Counted from the stretch's first letter, positions 24,767 to 32,502 are shown. The stretch: DNA of 34,421 nt from Corallococcus sp. CA053C (GCF_003611675.1 NZ_RAWA01000054.1:1-34421); one strand, 5' to 3'. Numbers and translations are program-made. Notes: generated from the sequence alone by a model not told the origin.

Positions 24767-25004
24767 GTGCGCCGGTCCACGAAGCGCCAGCGCCGGACGC
24801 GAAGTCAGCGACCACCGACCCGCACCAGGCGAACCGACCGAAGCCACCCGCGCCGACTTCCCGCCGCCGACCCCCCGAAAAAACCAACCCCCTTCCAGCC
24901 GGTCCTCCGCGCGAATTCCAGCCCACGCGCTGTCCGTTCCGCCGCGCGTGACGGTCCCCGAGCAAGGGACCTGGCAGGGGTTTCATCTCTTCTCGGACGT
25001 GAAT

Positions 25005-25034
25005 TTGATCCGTCCGCGAACCCCGTGCTAGCTG
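25005..25034 (+). promoter_or_regulatory. candidate promoter for parA-parB-bacM
   Basis: TTGATC (25005-25010) and TAGCTG (25029-25034, preceded by TGC) are 18 bp apart and fit a sigma70-type promoter with an extended -10. Transcription would begin near 25041, about 78 nt before the parA start. Confidence 0.4.
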
Positions 25035-25118
25035 CCTGATCAGCACCAGTTCGTGCGTCTCGAGCACTCAATAGTGCGCGGGGCTCCGGTGGACCCGGGG
25101 CGAGAGAGGATGGGCCAC

Positions 25119-25910
25119 GTGGGTCGTATCATCTGCATCTCCAACCAGAAGGGCGGGGTGGGCAAGACCACCACCGCCATCAACCTCGCGGCGAGTCTCG
25201 CGTCCGCGGAGCGCCGCACCCTGCTGGTGGACATGGACCCCCAGGGCAACGCGGGCAGCGGCCTGGGTCTCAAGCGCGATGCCCTCCATGGCACCGTCTA
25301 CGATGCCCTCCTCGGCGGACGTCCCGCTTCGGAGCTCATCCACCCCACCGAGCTGCGATTCCTCCAGGTCATCCCCGCCACGCCCGACCTCACCGGCGCG
25401 GAGGTCGAACTGGTGAACCAGGAGCGGCGCGAGTTCCGCCTGCGCGAAGCCCTGCTGCCGCTCAAGGACAAGTACGACTACATCATCATCGACTGCCCGC
25501 CCTCGCTGGGCCTGCTCACGCTCAACGCGCTGGTGACGGCGGACTCCGTCCTCATCCCGCTCCAGTGCGAGTACTACGCGCTCGAAGGCCTGTCGCAGCT
25601 CACGCACACCATCGACCTGGTGAAGCAGGGCCTGAACCCCGCGCTCAAGATGGAGGGCATCCTGCTCACCATGTTCGACGCGCGCGCCAACATCGCCCAC
25701 CAGGTCGTGGACGAGGTGCGCGGCTACTTCAAGGATCAGGTCTTCCAGGCCGTCGTGCCGCGCAACGTGCGCCTGTCCGAGTGCCCGTCCTTCGGCAAGC
25801 CCATCATCCTCTACGACATCAAGTCGAAGGGCTGTGAGAGCTACCTGGCGCTCGGCCGGGAGCTGATGCGCCGGGAGACCCCCCGGTCACCCAAGCGCCG
25901 GGTCGCCTGA
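25119..25910 (+). CDS. parA: chromosome partitioning ATPase ParA
   Basis: ParA is a Walker-type ATPase that, with ParB and parS, moves sister origins apart. The 263-residue product has the deviant Walker A motif KGGVGKTT (residues 11-18, with the signature first Lys), VDMDPQGNAGSG, IIIDCPPSLGLLTLNAL (Walker B region) and the C-terminal DNA-binding basic end. Starts: ATG 25110 directly abuts GAGAGAGG, whereas GTG 25119 lies 9 nt after it and gives MGRIICISNQKGG, a typical ParA N-terminus, so GTG 25119 is preferred. The start region also holds a degenerate parS-like palindrome (GGGCCACGTGGGTC). parB follows after about 109 nt. Confidence 0.95.
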   Translation: MGRIICISNQKGGVGKTTTAINLAASLASAERRTLLVDMDPQGNAGSGLGLKRDALHGTVYDALLGGRPASELIHPTELRFLQVIPATPDLTGAEVELVNQERREFRLREALLPLKDKYDYIIIDCPPSLGLLTLNALVTADSVLIPLQCEYYALEGLSQLTHTIDLVKQGLNPALKMEGILLTMFDARANIAHQVVDEVRGYFKDQVFQAVVPRNVRLSECPSFGKPIILYDIKSKGCESYLALGRELMRRETPRSPKRRVA

Positions 25911-26019
25911 TCGCCCTGCTCATTTGAAGCGAATGGACTGACGCGTGCCCCGGTTCGCCGGGGGACACACGAAGGCCCGAGGCGCCGGCACCACGCTGGC
26001 GCGGGAGTCCCTGACCGCC

Positions 26020-26913
26020 GTGCAGAAGACCGCAGACAACCAGAAGCGAGCCCTGGGACGGGGCCTCTCCGCGCTCATCCCCCAGGCGGCCCCCGCCGCT
26101 CCCGCGGCCAACGCGCCCGCGAAGGCCGGCGTGCTGAAGCTGGCCATCGAATCCATCCACCGCGACAGCCTCCAGCCCCGCCGCCACTTCGACGAGACGA
26201 AGCTCCACGAGCTCACCGAATCCATCAAGGCGCAGGGGCTGCTCCAGCCCATCCTCGTGCGCAAGGACAAGGACGGGGACGGCTACCGGATCATCGCCGG
26301 CGAACGTCGCTGGCGCGCGTCCCAGGCCGCGGGCCTCAAGGACATCCCCGCCATCGTGCGGGAGGTCACCGAGGCGCAGGCCTTCGAGCTGGCCCTGGTG
26401 GAGAACCTCCAGCGCGCGGACCTGAACCCCATTGAAGAGGCGGATGGCTACAAGCGCCTCGTGGAGGAGTTCAAGCTCACGCAGGAGCAGGTGGCCCAGC
26501 GGGTGGGCAAGGAGCGCTCCACGGTCGCGAACGCGCTGCGCCTGCTCGCACTGCCGCCGGACGTGAAGGAGATGGTGGCGGACGGGTCGCTCAGCATGGG
26601 ACATGCGCGCGCGCTGTTGGGCGTGCCCCGGCTGCCGGAGCTGCAGAACCTGGCGCGCCAGGTGACGGAGAAGAAGCTGTCCGTGCGCGACACGGAGCGA
26701 CTGGTGCAGCAGGGCCGGTCGCCGAAGAAGGACGCCGGGAAGCCGGCGCCCAAGGTGAGCCCGCAGGTGAAGGCACTCACCGAAGAGCTGCAACGTCGAT
26801 TGGGGACAAAGGTGCGTTTGTCGGAGAAAAGCCCGGGAAAAGGCACCCTGGAAGTGGACTTCTTCTCCTACGATGACCTGGATCGGCTGTTGAAGCTTCT
26901 GAGGAAGGAGTAG
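26020..26913 (+). CDS. parB: chromosome partitioning protein ParB
   Basis: ParB binds parS, loads onto DNA as a CTP-switched clamp and stimulates ParA. From GTG 26020 the protein has 297 residues. The N-terminal KRALGRGLSALI is the ParA-activating peptide type. The CTP-binding motifs GERRWR (94-99) and ENLQR (128-132) are intact, the helix-turn-helix follows (LTQEQVAQRVGKERSTVANA, about 153-172), and a C-terminal dimerisation domain ends in DLDRLLKLLRKE. An in-frame GTG at 25945 would add 25 residues before the usual N-terminal peptide; ribosome-binding sites do not settle this. The bactofilin gene starts 4 nt after the stop. ParB should recognise the six parS sites upstream of parA. Confidence 0.94.
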   Translation: MQKTADNQKRALGRGLSALIPQAAPAAPAANAPAKAGVLKLAIESIHRDSLQPRRHFDETKLHELTESIKAQGLLQPILVRKDKDGDGYRIIAGERRWRASQAAGLKDIPAIVREVTEAQAFELALVENLQRADLNPIEEADGYKRLVEEFKLTQEQVAQRVGKERSTVANALRLLALPPDVKEMVADGSLSMGHARALLGVPRLPELQNLARQVTEKKLSVRDTERLVQQGRSPKKDAGKPAPKVSPQVKALTEELQRRLGTKVRLSEKSPGKGTLEVDFFSYDDLDRLLKLLRKE

Positions 26914-26916
26914 GGC

Positions 26917-27360
26917 GTGGCGCTCCTTGGCGGGAAGAAAGACGAAGCACCCAGCAAGCCCCTGTTCAAACGGGAGGAGGATTTCGTGTCGACGCGTCCG
27001 GGTGAGGTTCACACGCTTCTGGGTAAGGGAAGCGAGTTCGAGGGGAAGCTCACCTTCGAAGGTCAGGTTCGAATTGACGGGAAGTTCAACGGGCAGATCA
27101 TCACCAAGGACGTGCTCGTCATTGGGGATGGCGCCCGTGTGCAGGCGGAGATCCAGGCCGGCACCGTCATCATCAATGGCACGGTGGAAGGCAACGTGCG
27201 CGCCGCCCAGCTCATCGAGCTGAAGCAGCCGGGTCGCATGAAGGGCAACCTGGAGACGCCGTCGTTCACCATGGATCGCGGCGCCATCCTGGAGGGCTCG
27301 CTCAAGATGGAGAACATCGGCAAGGGCAACCCGCCGCCTCCCATGGGCGAGAAGAAGTAG
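26917..27360 (+). CDS. bacM: bactofilin, BacM type
   Basis: Bactofilins are cytoskeletal proteins that polymerise without nucleotides through a short right-handed beta-helix. The 147-residue product has an unstructured basic N-terminus (MALLGGKKDEAPSKPLFKRE), a central beta-helix of repeating short strands (FEGKLTFEGQVRIDGKFNGQ, VQAEIQAGTVIINGTVEGNV) and a Pro-rich tail. In Myxococcus xanthus, BacM lies next to parAB, supports cell shape and is N-terminally processed; identity with BacM is inferred from this position and the N-terminus. The GTG start follows AGGAAGGAG and lies 4 nt after parB, so ParB and the bactofilin should be made together. Confidence 0.93.
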   Translation: MALLGGKKDEAPSKPLFKREEDFVSTRPGEVHTLLGKGSEFEGKLTFEGQVRIDGKFNGQIITKDVLVIGDGARVQAEIQAGTVIINGTVEGNVRAAQLIELKQPGRMKGNLETPSFTMDRGAILEGSLKMENIGKGNPPPPMGEKK

Positions 27361-27900
27361 GTGTCCGTCTTCCCGTCCAGCGTGCGCGGGGTCGCGTTCG
27401 TGACCCTCGCGCTGCTCGCGGGATGCCGGGGCTGCCAGGAGGACACCCCGTCCTCCAGCAGTCTGGCGGAGGACGCGGGACTCCGCTCGGGCGTGAAGGT
27501 GCCGTTGCCGCCCGGGTGGTCCGCGCAGGTCGCCACCGATGGCAGCTTCCAGGCGGGCCCTCCCGGCCGCCCGGCGCTGCGCGTGGACCTGAAGCCGGGG
27601 CAGGGCGGACAGATGCCCTCCTCGGAGAAGCTGGCGGACACCGTCCGCGAGCAGATGAAGAACTTCACCCTGTCGCTGGATCAGGAGGAGGACACGACGT
27701 CCTTCTCCCTCTTGCGCGTCACGCTGGCCCCGTCGCTGGCGGACGGAGGCCTGGGCGCGGAAGTCCCCGCGTTCTTCGGCGCGCGGCGCGTGGGGGATGA
27801 TCTGTTCCTCTGCGCGAGCCTGCCCGGTGCGTCCTCCGAAGAGGTGCGCCTGGCCACCGAGGCCTGCCGCACCATCCAGGTCCAGGCCGCGCCCCGCTGA
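27361..27900 (+). CDS. lipoprotein encoded with parAB-bactofilin
   Basis: A 179-residue lipoprotein with a textbook lipobox (LALLAGC, Cys22). The GTG start directly abuts the bactofilin stop, so translation is probably coupled. After a Ser-rich, acidic linker the mature domain begins VKVPLPPGWSAQVATDGSFQ and alternates strands and helices (KLADTVREQMKNFTLSLDQE), with one Cys pair near the end (FLCASL ... EACRTI). This layout resembles small periplasmic lipoproteins, but I do not recognise the family. Its place in the partition/cytoskeleton operon suggests an envelope-linked role with the bactofilin, which is inference only. A 14-bp tandem duplication covers the stop codon. Confidence 0.82.
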   Translation: MSVFPSSVRGVAFVTLALLAGCRGCQEDTPSSSSLAEDAGLRSGVKVPLPPGWSAQVATDGSFQAGPPGRPALRVDLKPGQGGQMPSSEKLADTVREQMKNFTLSLDQEEDTTSFSLLRVTLAPSLADGGLGAEVPAFFGARRVGDDLFLCASLPGASSEEVRLATEACRTIQVQAAPR

Positions 27901-27919
27901 AGTCGCCCCGCTGAAGTCG
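27892..27919 (+). repeat. tandem 14-bp duplication across a stop codon
   Basis: CCCCGCTGAAGTCG occurs twice in direct succession (27892-27905 and 27906-27919). The first copy contains the TGA of the lipoprotein gene at 27898-27900. It looks like a recent replication-slippage event. Confidence 0.8.
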
Positions 27920-28019
27920 GACGTCCTGCGGCGGACGCTTCCCGTCCCCCACGTCAGGCGCTGGGTTGTGCGCGGGTTGCCTCGTCCCGTTCGATACGCG
28001 CTCCCACAAGGAGCAGCCC

Positions 28020-28466
28020 ATGGACGACTGGCGCAAGAACCTCATCGAAGGCCCCACGGCGATTGGCGCGCTGCTCGGCAGCGGCAAGCGCGTGGCCGTG
28101 CTGGGCATCCGCCCGGATTCGCACGCGGACAAGCCCGCGCACGCCATCCCCAAGTTCCTCAAGGACCACGGCTTCACCGTGTTCCCCGTCCCCACGCACG
28201 GCGAGCATGGGACCATCCTGGGCGAGCCCGCATACAAGTCCGTGAAGGACGTGCCCGGCGAGGTGGACGTGGTGGACGTGTTCCTGCGGCCGGACGACAT
28301 CAACACGCACGTGGACGACCTGCTGGCGAAGAAGCCTCGCGCGGTGTGGTTCCAGAAGGGGATCCGCAACGATGCCGCGGCGGAGCGCCTGGCCCGCGCC
28401 GGCATCCAGGTGGTGCAGGACCACTGCATGATGGTGGAGTGGCGGACGCATCATCCGCACGGGTGA
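28020..28466 (+). CDS. CoA-binding domain protein (YccU type)
   Basis: A 148-residue protein of the small CoA_binding_2 family (E. coli YccU). It has the Rossmann-like core VAVLGIRPDSHADKPAHAIP, the FLKDHGFTVFPVP strand, VDVVDVFLRPDDINTHVDDL, and a C-terminal IQVVQDHCMMVEW, the family's usual Cys-containing end. These proteins resemble the CoA-binding domain of succinyl-CoA synthetase; physiological roles are mostly unknown. ATG 28020 has AAGGAG upstream (28008-28013); the frame is open from 27966 but lacks a ribosome-binding site there. Confidence 0.9.
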   Translation: MDDWRKNLIEGPTAIGALLGSGKRVAVLGIRPDSHADKPAHAIPKFLKDHGFTVFPVPTHGEHGTILGEPAYKSVKDVPGEVDVVDVFLRPDDINTHVDDLLAKKPRAVWFQKGIRNDAAAERLARAGIQVVQDHCMMVEWRTHHPHG

Positions 28467-28530
28467 TTCCCGCGCGACGAAGGGCGAGCAGGCATGAACG
28501 TCCTGCGCGGCTTCCGGGGCCGGATTACGT

Positions 28531-28548
28531 GAAACGTGTGATGGTTTC
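28531..28548. repeat. inverted repeat GAAAC/GTTTC in 28467-28743 intergenic region
   Basis: Arms GAAAC (28531-28535) and GTTTC (28544-28548) are 8 bp apart, in the 277-nt gap between the CoA-binding gene and the small membrane protein gene. It has the size of an operator, but arms this short can arise by chance. Nothing else is clear in this gap. Confidence 0.25.
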
Positions 28549-28743
28549 GCGCGGGTATGACTGGGAGGGGATGGACATCGGGCTCACTCCGAGGTGCAAT
28601 TCCGTCCACGCCCCGTCATCACGACACACCGGGACTTCCCGAAAGCCGTCCGACTTCCTAACCTAAGCCTCCCGACTTGCGTCGAGCTCCCGTCCCGGCC
28701 CGAATCAGGTCCTCACGCTGTGCCCCTCGTAAGGAGTCCGCGC

Positions 28744-28932
28744 ATGACGCTCACCGAGATGCTTCCCCTCCCCCTGGCCGTCGTGGAGATTGGCGCCCTG
28801 GGTGAGCAGCTTGCAGCAGCGGGAGGCCTGGTCATCACCGCGGCGGCAGCGCTCTGGGCCGCGTGGACCCGCCCGGCCGAGCCGGCCCCGGTGCCCGTGC
28901 CGGTGCGCCGCAACCCGCCGCGCCGCCGTTGA
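28744..28932 (+). CDS. small single-span membrane protein, function unknown
   Basis: A 62-residue protein: an N-terminal acidic segment (MTLTEMLPLPLAVVEIGALG), one predicted transmembrane helix (LAAAGGLVITAAAALWAAW) and a Pro/Arg-rich tail (RPAEPAPVPVPVRRNPPRRR), likely cytoplasmic. The ATG is preceded by AAGGAG at good spacing, which supports a real gene despite the short length. I recognise no family. Confidence 0.6.
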   Translation: MTLTEMLPLPLAVVEIGALGEQLAAAGGLVITAAAALWAAWTRPAEPAPVPVPVRRNPPRRR

Positions 28933-28971
28933 ATCGTACGTCGTACGTCGTCGGTTGAACCCCGGTCCCTG

Positions 28972-29002
28972 GCCCGGCGCCCCACGAAGGAGCGCGCCGG
29001 GC
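28972..29002. terminator. hairpin between converging genes
   Basis: A perfect 9-bp stem (GCCCGGCGC 28972-28980 with GCGCCGGGC 28994-29002) with a 13-nt loop lies between the small membrane protein gene and the converging egtD. Neither strand has a following T-run, so termination is a guess based on stem strength and position. Confidence 0.4.
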
Positions 29003-29015
29003 GGGACTCACGGCC

Positions 29016-30041
29016 TCAGCGCTTCATCGCCAGCGACAACGCGAAGTCGCCGTCCGCGTCCGTCCACCAGGCGGACAGGTCCAGGCCCGCGTCGCGCAGC
29101 TCCGTCTGCACCTGCTCTCGACAGAACTTGCAGCTCACCTCGGTGCGCAGACATTCGCCTTCTGCGAAGTCCACGCGCCGCTCCAGGTCGCCCATCCACA
29201 CGGACTGGGCCTTCCGGGAGATGAGCCGCATCTCGATCCACGCGTGCGTCTCGTCGAACGGGGCCAGGTGTTCAAAGGCCTCCGGGTCGAAGTCCGCGTT
29301 CAGCTCGCGGTTGAGCACGCGCAGCACGTTGCGGTTGAAGTCCGCCGTCACGCCCGCGCTGTCGTTGTAGGCGGCGAAGAGGCGCTCGCGGTCCTTGATG
29401 AGGTCCGTGCCCAGCAGCAGCCCGTCTCCGGGCCTGAGCCCCGAGGACAGCTCGCGCAGGAACAGCGCGCGCTGCGCCGGCTTCAGGTTGCCGATGGTGC
29501 CGCCCAGGAAGGCGATGAGCCGGCGGCCGACCCGCGGGATGCGCCCCAGGTGGTGCTCGAAGTCGCCCACGACGGCGTGCACCGCGATGCGCGGGTACTC
29601 GTGCGCGAGCCCGTCCGCCGCCTTGCGCAGGAAGGCCTCGCTCACGTCGAAGGGCACGAAGCGCTTGAGCTGTCCGGCCGCGTCCATCGCGTCCAGCAGC
29701 AGGCGCGTCTTCTCACTCGTGCCGCTGCCCAGCTCCACCAGCGTGTCCGCGCCGCTCAGCCGGGCGATGTCGTCCGCGTGCGCGTGCAGGATTTCGCGCT
29801 CGCGGCGCGTCGGGTAGTACTCCGGCAGCCGGGTGATGTCGTCGAAGAGCTGGCTGCCGCGCTCGTCGTAGAGCCACTTGGGGGAGAGCTCCTTGGGGCC
29901 GGACTGGCACAGGCCCTGGAGCACCTCTTCCCGGAGCGCGCGCTGCGCGTCCCCCGGCTTCACGTACACGTCCACCCGCACGCCCGGTGCCGCGTCGGTG
30001 CCCGGAACCTGTCCCTCGCTCTGCTCCGTCCTCAGCCTCAT
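29016..30041 (-). CDS. egtD: L-histidine N-alpha-methyltransferase EgtD
   Basis: EgtD trimethylates histidine to hercynine, the first step of ergothioneine synthesis. The 341-residue product has the SAM loop ELGSGTSEKTR and the EgtD histidine-site residues at conserved spacing: Tyr58 (KWLYDERGSQLFDDIT), Asn185 (GGTIGNL), Tyr225 (AAYNDSAG), Glu301 and Ser303 (CLRTEVSCKF). Relative to mycobacterial EgtD (Tyr56, Asn166, Tyr206, Glu282, Ser284), the last four share one offset of 19. ATG 30041 is preceded by GAGG. The gene starts 8 nt after the egtB stop, so the two form an operon. An N-terminal Gly/Pro-rich extension of about 20 residues is not part of the enzyme. Confidence 0.95.
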   Translation of the reverse strand: MRLRTEQSEGQVPGTDAAPGVRVDVYVKPGDAQRALREEVLQGLCQSGPKELSPKWLYDERGSQLFDDITRLPEYYPTRREREILHAHADDIARLSGADTLVELGSGTSEKTRLLLDAMDAAGQLKRFVPFDVSEAFLRKAADGLAHEYPRIAVHAVVGDFEHHLGRIPRVGRRLIAFLGGTIGNLKPAQRALFLRELSSGLRPGDGLLLGTDLIKDRERLFAAYNDSAGVTADFNRNVLRVLNRELNADFDPEAFEHLAPFDETHAWIEMRLISRKAQSVWMGDLERRVDFAEGECLRTEVSCKFCREQVQTELRDAGLDLSAWWTDADGDFALSLAMKR

Positions 30042-30048
30042 GCGCCCC

Positions 30049-31386
30049 TCACCTCACGTCCCGTGCACAGCGAAAGCCGGCGAAGATCTGCCGGCGGATG
30101 GGGAAGTCCCAATTGCGGAAGCTGTTGCGCACCGCCACCGGCGCGCTCGCCCAGGCGCCTCCCCGCAGCACCTTCGACGCGGTGCCGAAGAAGACCTCCG
30201 AGTACTCGCGATACGGAAAGGCCTTGAAGCCCGCGTACGGCTGGAAGTCGCTGGAGGTCCATTCCCAGACGTCCCCCAGGAGTCCGAAGACGCCGTCCGC
30301 GCTGCGGCCCAGCGGATGGCTGCCCACGGGTGATGGGCCCCAGCGCGCGCCACCCAGGTTGGCGTGCGCGTCCGTGGGCGCGTCGTTCCCCCAGGGGTAC
30401 GCGCGCTCCACGCCGTCGCTGCCCCGCGCGGCCTTCTCCCACTCGGCTTCCGTGGGCAGGCGCTTGCCGGCCCAGCGCGCGTAGGCGTCCGCCTCGTACC
30501 AGGACACGTGCTGGACGGGTTCGTCCTTGGGGAGCAACTCCACCGTGCCGAAGCGGCGGCGCAGCCACACGTGCTGGCCCTGCGGCAGCCAGAAGAGCGG
30601 GTGGCGCAGCCCTTCGGCCTGGATCCACTCGAAGCCCTTCGGGTCCCACCAGCGGGCGTCCTCGTAGCCGCCGGACTCCACGAACACGAGGTAGTCCCCC
30701 GTGGTGACGGGGTGCGCGTCCAGGAGGAAGGGCGCCACGTCCACGAGGTGCCGGGGGCGCTCGTTGTCGTAGGCCCACGCGTCGCTGCCGCCCAGGGGCA
30801 CCGGGCCTCCGGGGATGAAGACCTCGTGCTGTGGCACCGCGCCGGGCCGCGGGCGGAGCGCCTCCACGGGCAGGTACTCCACGTCCGTCATCAACTGCAG
30901 CGTGGCGGCCAGCGTCTCCGCGTGCTGCTGCTCGTGCTGCGCCACCATGCCGAAGACGAAGCCGTCCGCGAGCAGCGGATCCGCGCTCTGGGGGGGCAGC
31001 GCTTCCAGGTGCACGCGCACCGCTTCACGCACGCGCGTGGCGTAGGCCCAGGCGGCCTCGGGCTCCAGCAGCGGCAGCGTGGCGCGGGTGTTCCGGGGGT
31101 GGCGGAAGGCGTCGTAGATGGCGTCGAACGCGGGGTCGGTGATGGCCGGCGCCCCCAGCGCGCGCAACAGCCACTGCTCCTCGTAGTTGGCCATGTGGGC
31201 CACGTCCCAGACGAGCGGCGACATCAGCGGCGAGTGCTGCCGCATCAGCTCCGCCTCCGGCACGGGCTCCAGCATCGCCCTCGTGCGGGCCCGCGCCGCC
31301 TCCAGCTCCCGCCAGGCGCGCGCCTTCCAATCCGCCTCCGACCTCCAGGGTGCTGCTCCTGCCTGCTGCGTGGCCCTCATCGACAT
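30049..31386 (-). CDS. egtB: ergothioneine biosynthesis sulfoxide synthase EgtB
   Basis: EgtB is an Fe(II) enzyme that joins hercynine to a thiol donor with O2. The 445-residue product has an N-terminal DinB-like four-helix domain and a C-terminal sulfatase-modifying-factor (FGE-like) domain. Iron ligands are His64 (DVAHMANYEEQWLL), His151 and His155 (AQHEQQHAET). The FGE part shows RLPTEAEWEKAARG, GDVWEWTSSDF and the closing GFRCARD. ATG 31386 was chosen by protein length; the frame is open to 31635. There is no Shine-Dalgarno, and TACCTT (minus strand, 31400 to 31395) ends 8 nt before the start, suggesting a leaderless mRNA. egtA, egtC and egtE are not nearby. Whether the donor is Cys or gamma-Glu-Cys cannot be read here. 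Confidence 0.94.
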   Translation of the reverse strand: MSMRATQQAGAAPWRSEADWKARAWRELEAARARTRAMLEPVPEAELMRQHSPLMSPLVWDVAHMANYEEQWLLRALGAPAITDPAFDAIYDAFRHPRNTRATLPLLEPEAAWAYATRVREAVRVHLEALPPQSADPLLADGFVFGMVAQHEQQHAETLAATLQLMTDVEYLPVEALRPRPGAVPQHEVFIPGGPVPLGGSDAWAYDNERPRHLVDVAPFLLDAHPVTTGDYLVFVESGGYEDARWWDPKGFEWIQAEGLRHPLFWLPQGQHVWLRRRFGTVELLPKDEPVQHVSWYEADAYARWAGKRLPTEAEWEKAARGSDGVERAYPWGNDAPTDAHANLGGARWGPSPVGSHPLGRSADGVFGLLGDVWEWTSSDFQPYAGFKAFPYREYSEVFFGTASKVLRGGAWASAPVAVRNSFRNWDFPIRRQIFAGFRCARDVR

Positions 31387-31688
31387 GGTCGTCCAAGGTA
31401 GGAAGGGGCTCGGGGCCTCGCTAACCCCCCGGACTCCCCCGGTGCAGGGTCCGCGTGAGGGACCACACGTTTGCGAGCCGGCATCCCCTCCGTGATGACC
31501 CGGAGTCCTAACCCGCAAGGGGCCCACCGTCGGGGGTGTCTGCTCCCGGGGTGATGCTTTTTGCTCAAAAGAGACGATGACTTCCCGCGCCATGAATCCC
31601 GGGAAGTGGGCATTTCTGGTCTGGCATGTGTCCACCAGTCATCGGGATTTTCCGGGCTGCCATGGCCTGGGTGGGGGAGGGGGTCCGT
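31387..31688. other. divergent intergenic region, egtB / receiver protein
   Basis: This 302-nt stretch should hold promoters for both genes. On the minus strand TTAGCG (31424 to 31419) and TACCTT (31400 to 31395) are 18 bp apart and point to egtB. It also has a short inverted repeat TTCCCG/CGGGAA around 31580-31605 and an AT-rich patch CTTTTTGCTCAAAAG near 31557. No small gene is evident. Confidence 0.45.
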
Positions 31689-32078
31689 ATGCTGTACCGC
31701 ATGGCCCAGCCCGCACCGCGCAAGCCCGTGCTCGTGGTGGAGGACGATGAAGACGTCCGCGCCGCCGTCGCCGAAATCCTGGAGGGGGAAGGTTACGAGG
31801 TGGTGGTCGCCGCCAACGGCCGCGAGGCCCTGGAGGAGCTGGTCCACGTGAAGTCGCCGTGCCTCATCCTGTTGGACCTGCGGATGCCGGTGATGGACGG
31901 CCCGGAGTTCCTGAGTCGGCTGCGTGCGGACTGGCCCAAGCTGAAGGACGTGCCCGTGCTGCTGCTCACCGCCGTCGTCACCGAAGCGTTGCCTGGGACG
32001 CACGGCATCCTGCGCAAGCCCATCATCCCGGACGAACTGGTGACCAGCGTGAGCCGGCTGACCGGCCGGAGTGCCTGA
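31689..32078 (+). CDS. single-domain response regulator (receiver only)
   Basis: A 129-residue CheY-like receiver with no output domain. Key residues are complete: the acidic pair (VVEDDED, Asp19/Asp20), phospho-accepting Asp63 (LLDLRMPVMDG), Thr94 (VLLLTAVV) and Lys110 (ILRKP). ATG 31689 follows GGGAGGGGG; ATG 31701 is a later alternative without such a site. Such proteins act through protein contact downstream of a histidine kinase; none is encoded nearby. The gene converges on the RelE-like gene 17 nt away. Confidence 0.92.
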   Translation: MLYRMAQPAPRKPVLVVEDDEDVRAAVAEILEGEGYEVVVAANGREALEELVHVKSPCLILLDLRMPVMDGPEFLSRLRADWPKLKDVPVLLLTAVVTEALPGTHGILRKPIIPDELVTSVSRLTGRSA

Positions 32079-32095
32079 GCGCTGGCGGCAGGCCG

Positions 32096-32362
32096 TCAGC
32101 GCATGCGGTTCACGGCCAGCAGGGTGAGGGTGCTGGCCCGTGGATCGCGCTCGTAGAGCAGCTCCAGGTCGTGGCCCTCCACGCGGTAGCGCGACGGTCC
32201 CACCGACGAGTCCTGGTTCCGCGACCGCTCCGCCAGCCCCAGCAGGGCCTGCTGCAGGGCCTCGAAGACCTCGGCGGACATGCGCCCCACTTCCCGCCAT
32301 GCGGGCGGCGCGTAGTGAACGCGGTACGGATGGGACAGGCGATTTCGGGCGGACTGGGACAC
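32096..32362 (-). CDS. small RelE/ParE-like protein without recognisable antitoxin
   Basis: An 88-residue protein with the strand-helix-helix-strand order of the RelE/ParE toxin fold: YRVHYAPPAWREVGRMSAEV, FEALQQALLGLAERSRN, then three strands RYRVEGHDLELLYERD and STLTLLAVNRMR. The last strand ending in Arg is typical. No antitoxin-type gene lies on either side, and the usual basic catalytic positions are poorly conserved, so it may be a domesticated relative. Start is GTG with AAGGA about 10 nt upstream. The assignment is by fold pattern only. Confidence 0.6.
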   Translation of the reverse strand: MSQSARNRLSHPYRVHYAPPAWREVGRMSAEVFEALQQALLGLAERSRNQDSSVGPSRYRVEGHDLELLYERDPRASTLTLLAVNRMR

Positions 32363-32502
32363 GGGCTCGGTTTCCTTGGCACCCCGTGTCCTTGCGAACC
32401 TCGTGCCTGCCAGCGGTCCCGGGAATTCCAGGCACTTTCACGCCAGCCAGACGGGCGAGGGCTGAAGAAGTTACGGAGCCCCCGAAATCGTAGGAGGAAG
32501 AA

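Larger units (their letters stand above)
23925..25118. other. non-coding centromere-like region upstream of parA
   Basis: About 1.2 kb without a convincing gene. It contains five perfect parS palindromes and one with a single mismatch, spaced 73, 85, 162, 299 and 148 bp apart, plus a candidate parA promoter at 25005-25034. The reading frames that cross it keep encoding CSTWN or MFHVEH-type peptides because of the repeated palindrome, and they lack ribosome-binding sites and coding bias. This is most simply read as the chromosome partition site. Confidence 0.75.

Noticed and set aside
23950-25067. Several open frames crossing the parS region on both strands
   Set aside because: They share CSTWN- or FHVEH-type peptides only because the same palindrome recurs; no ribosome-binding sites or coding bias.
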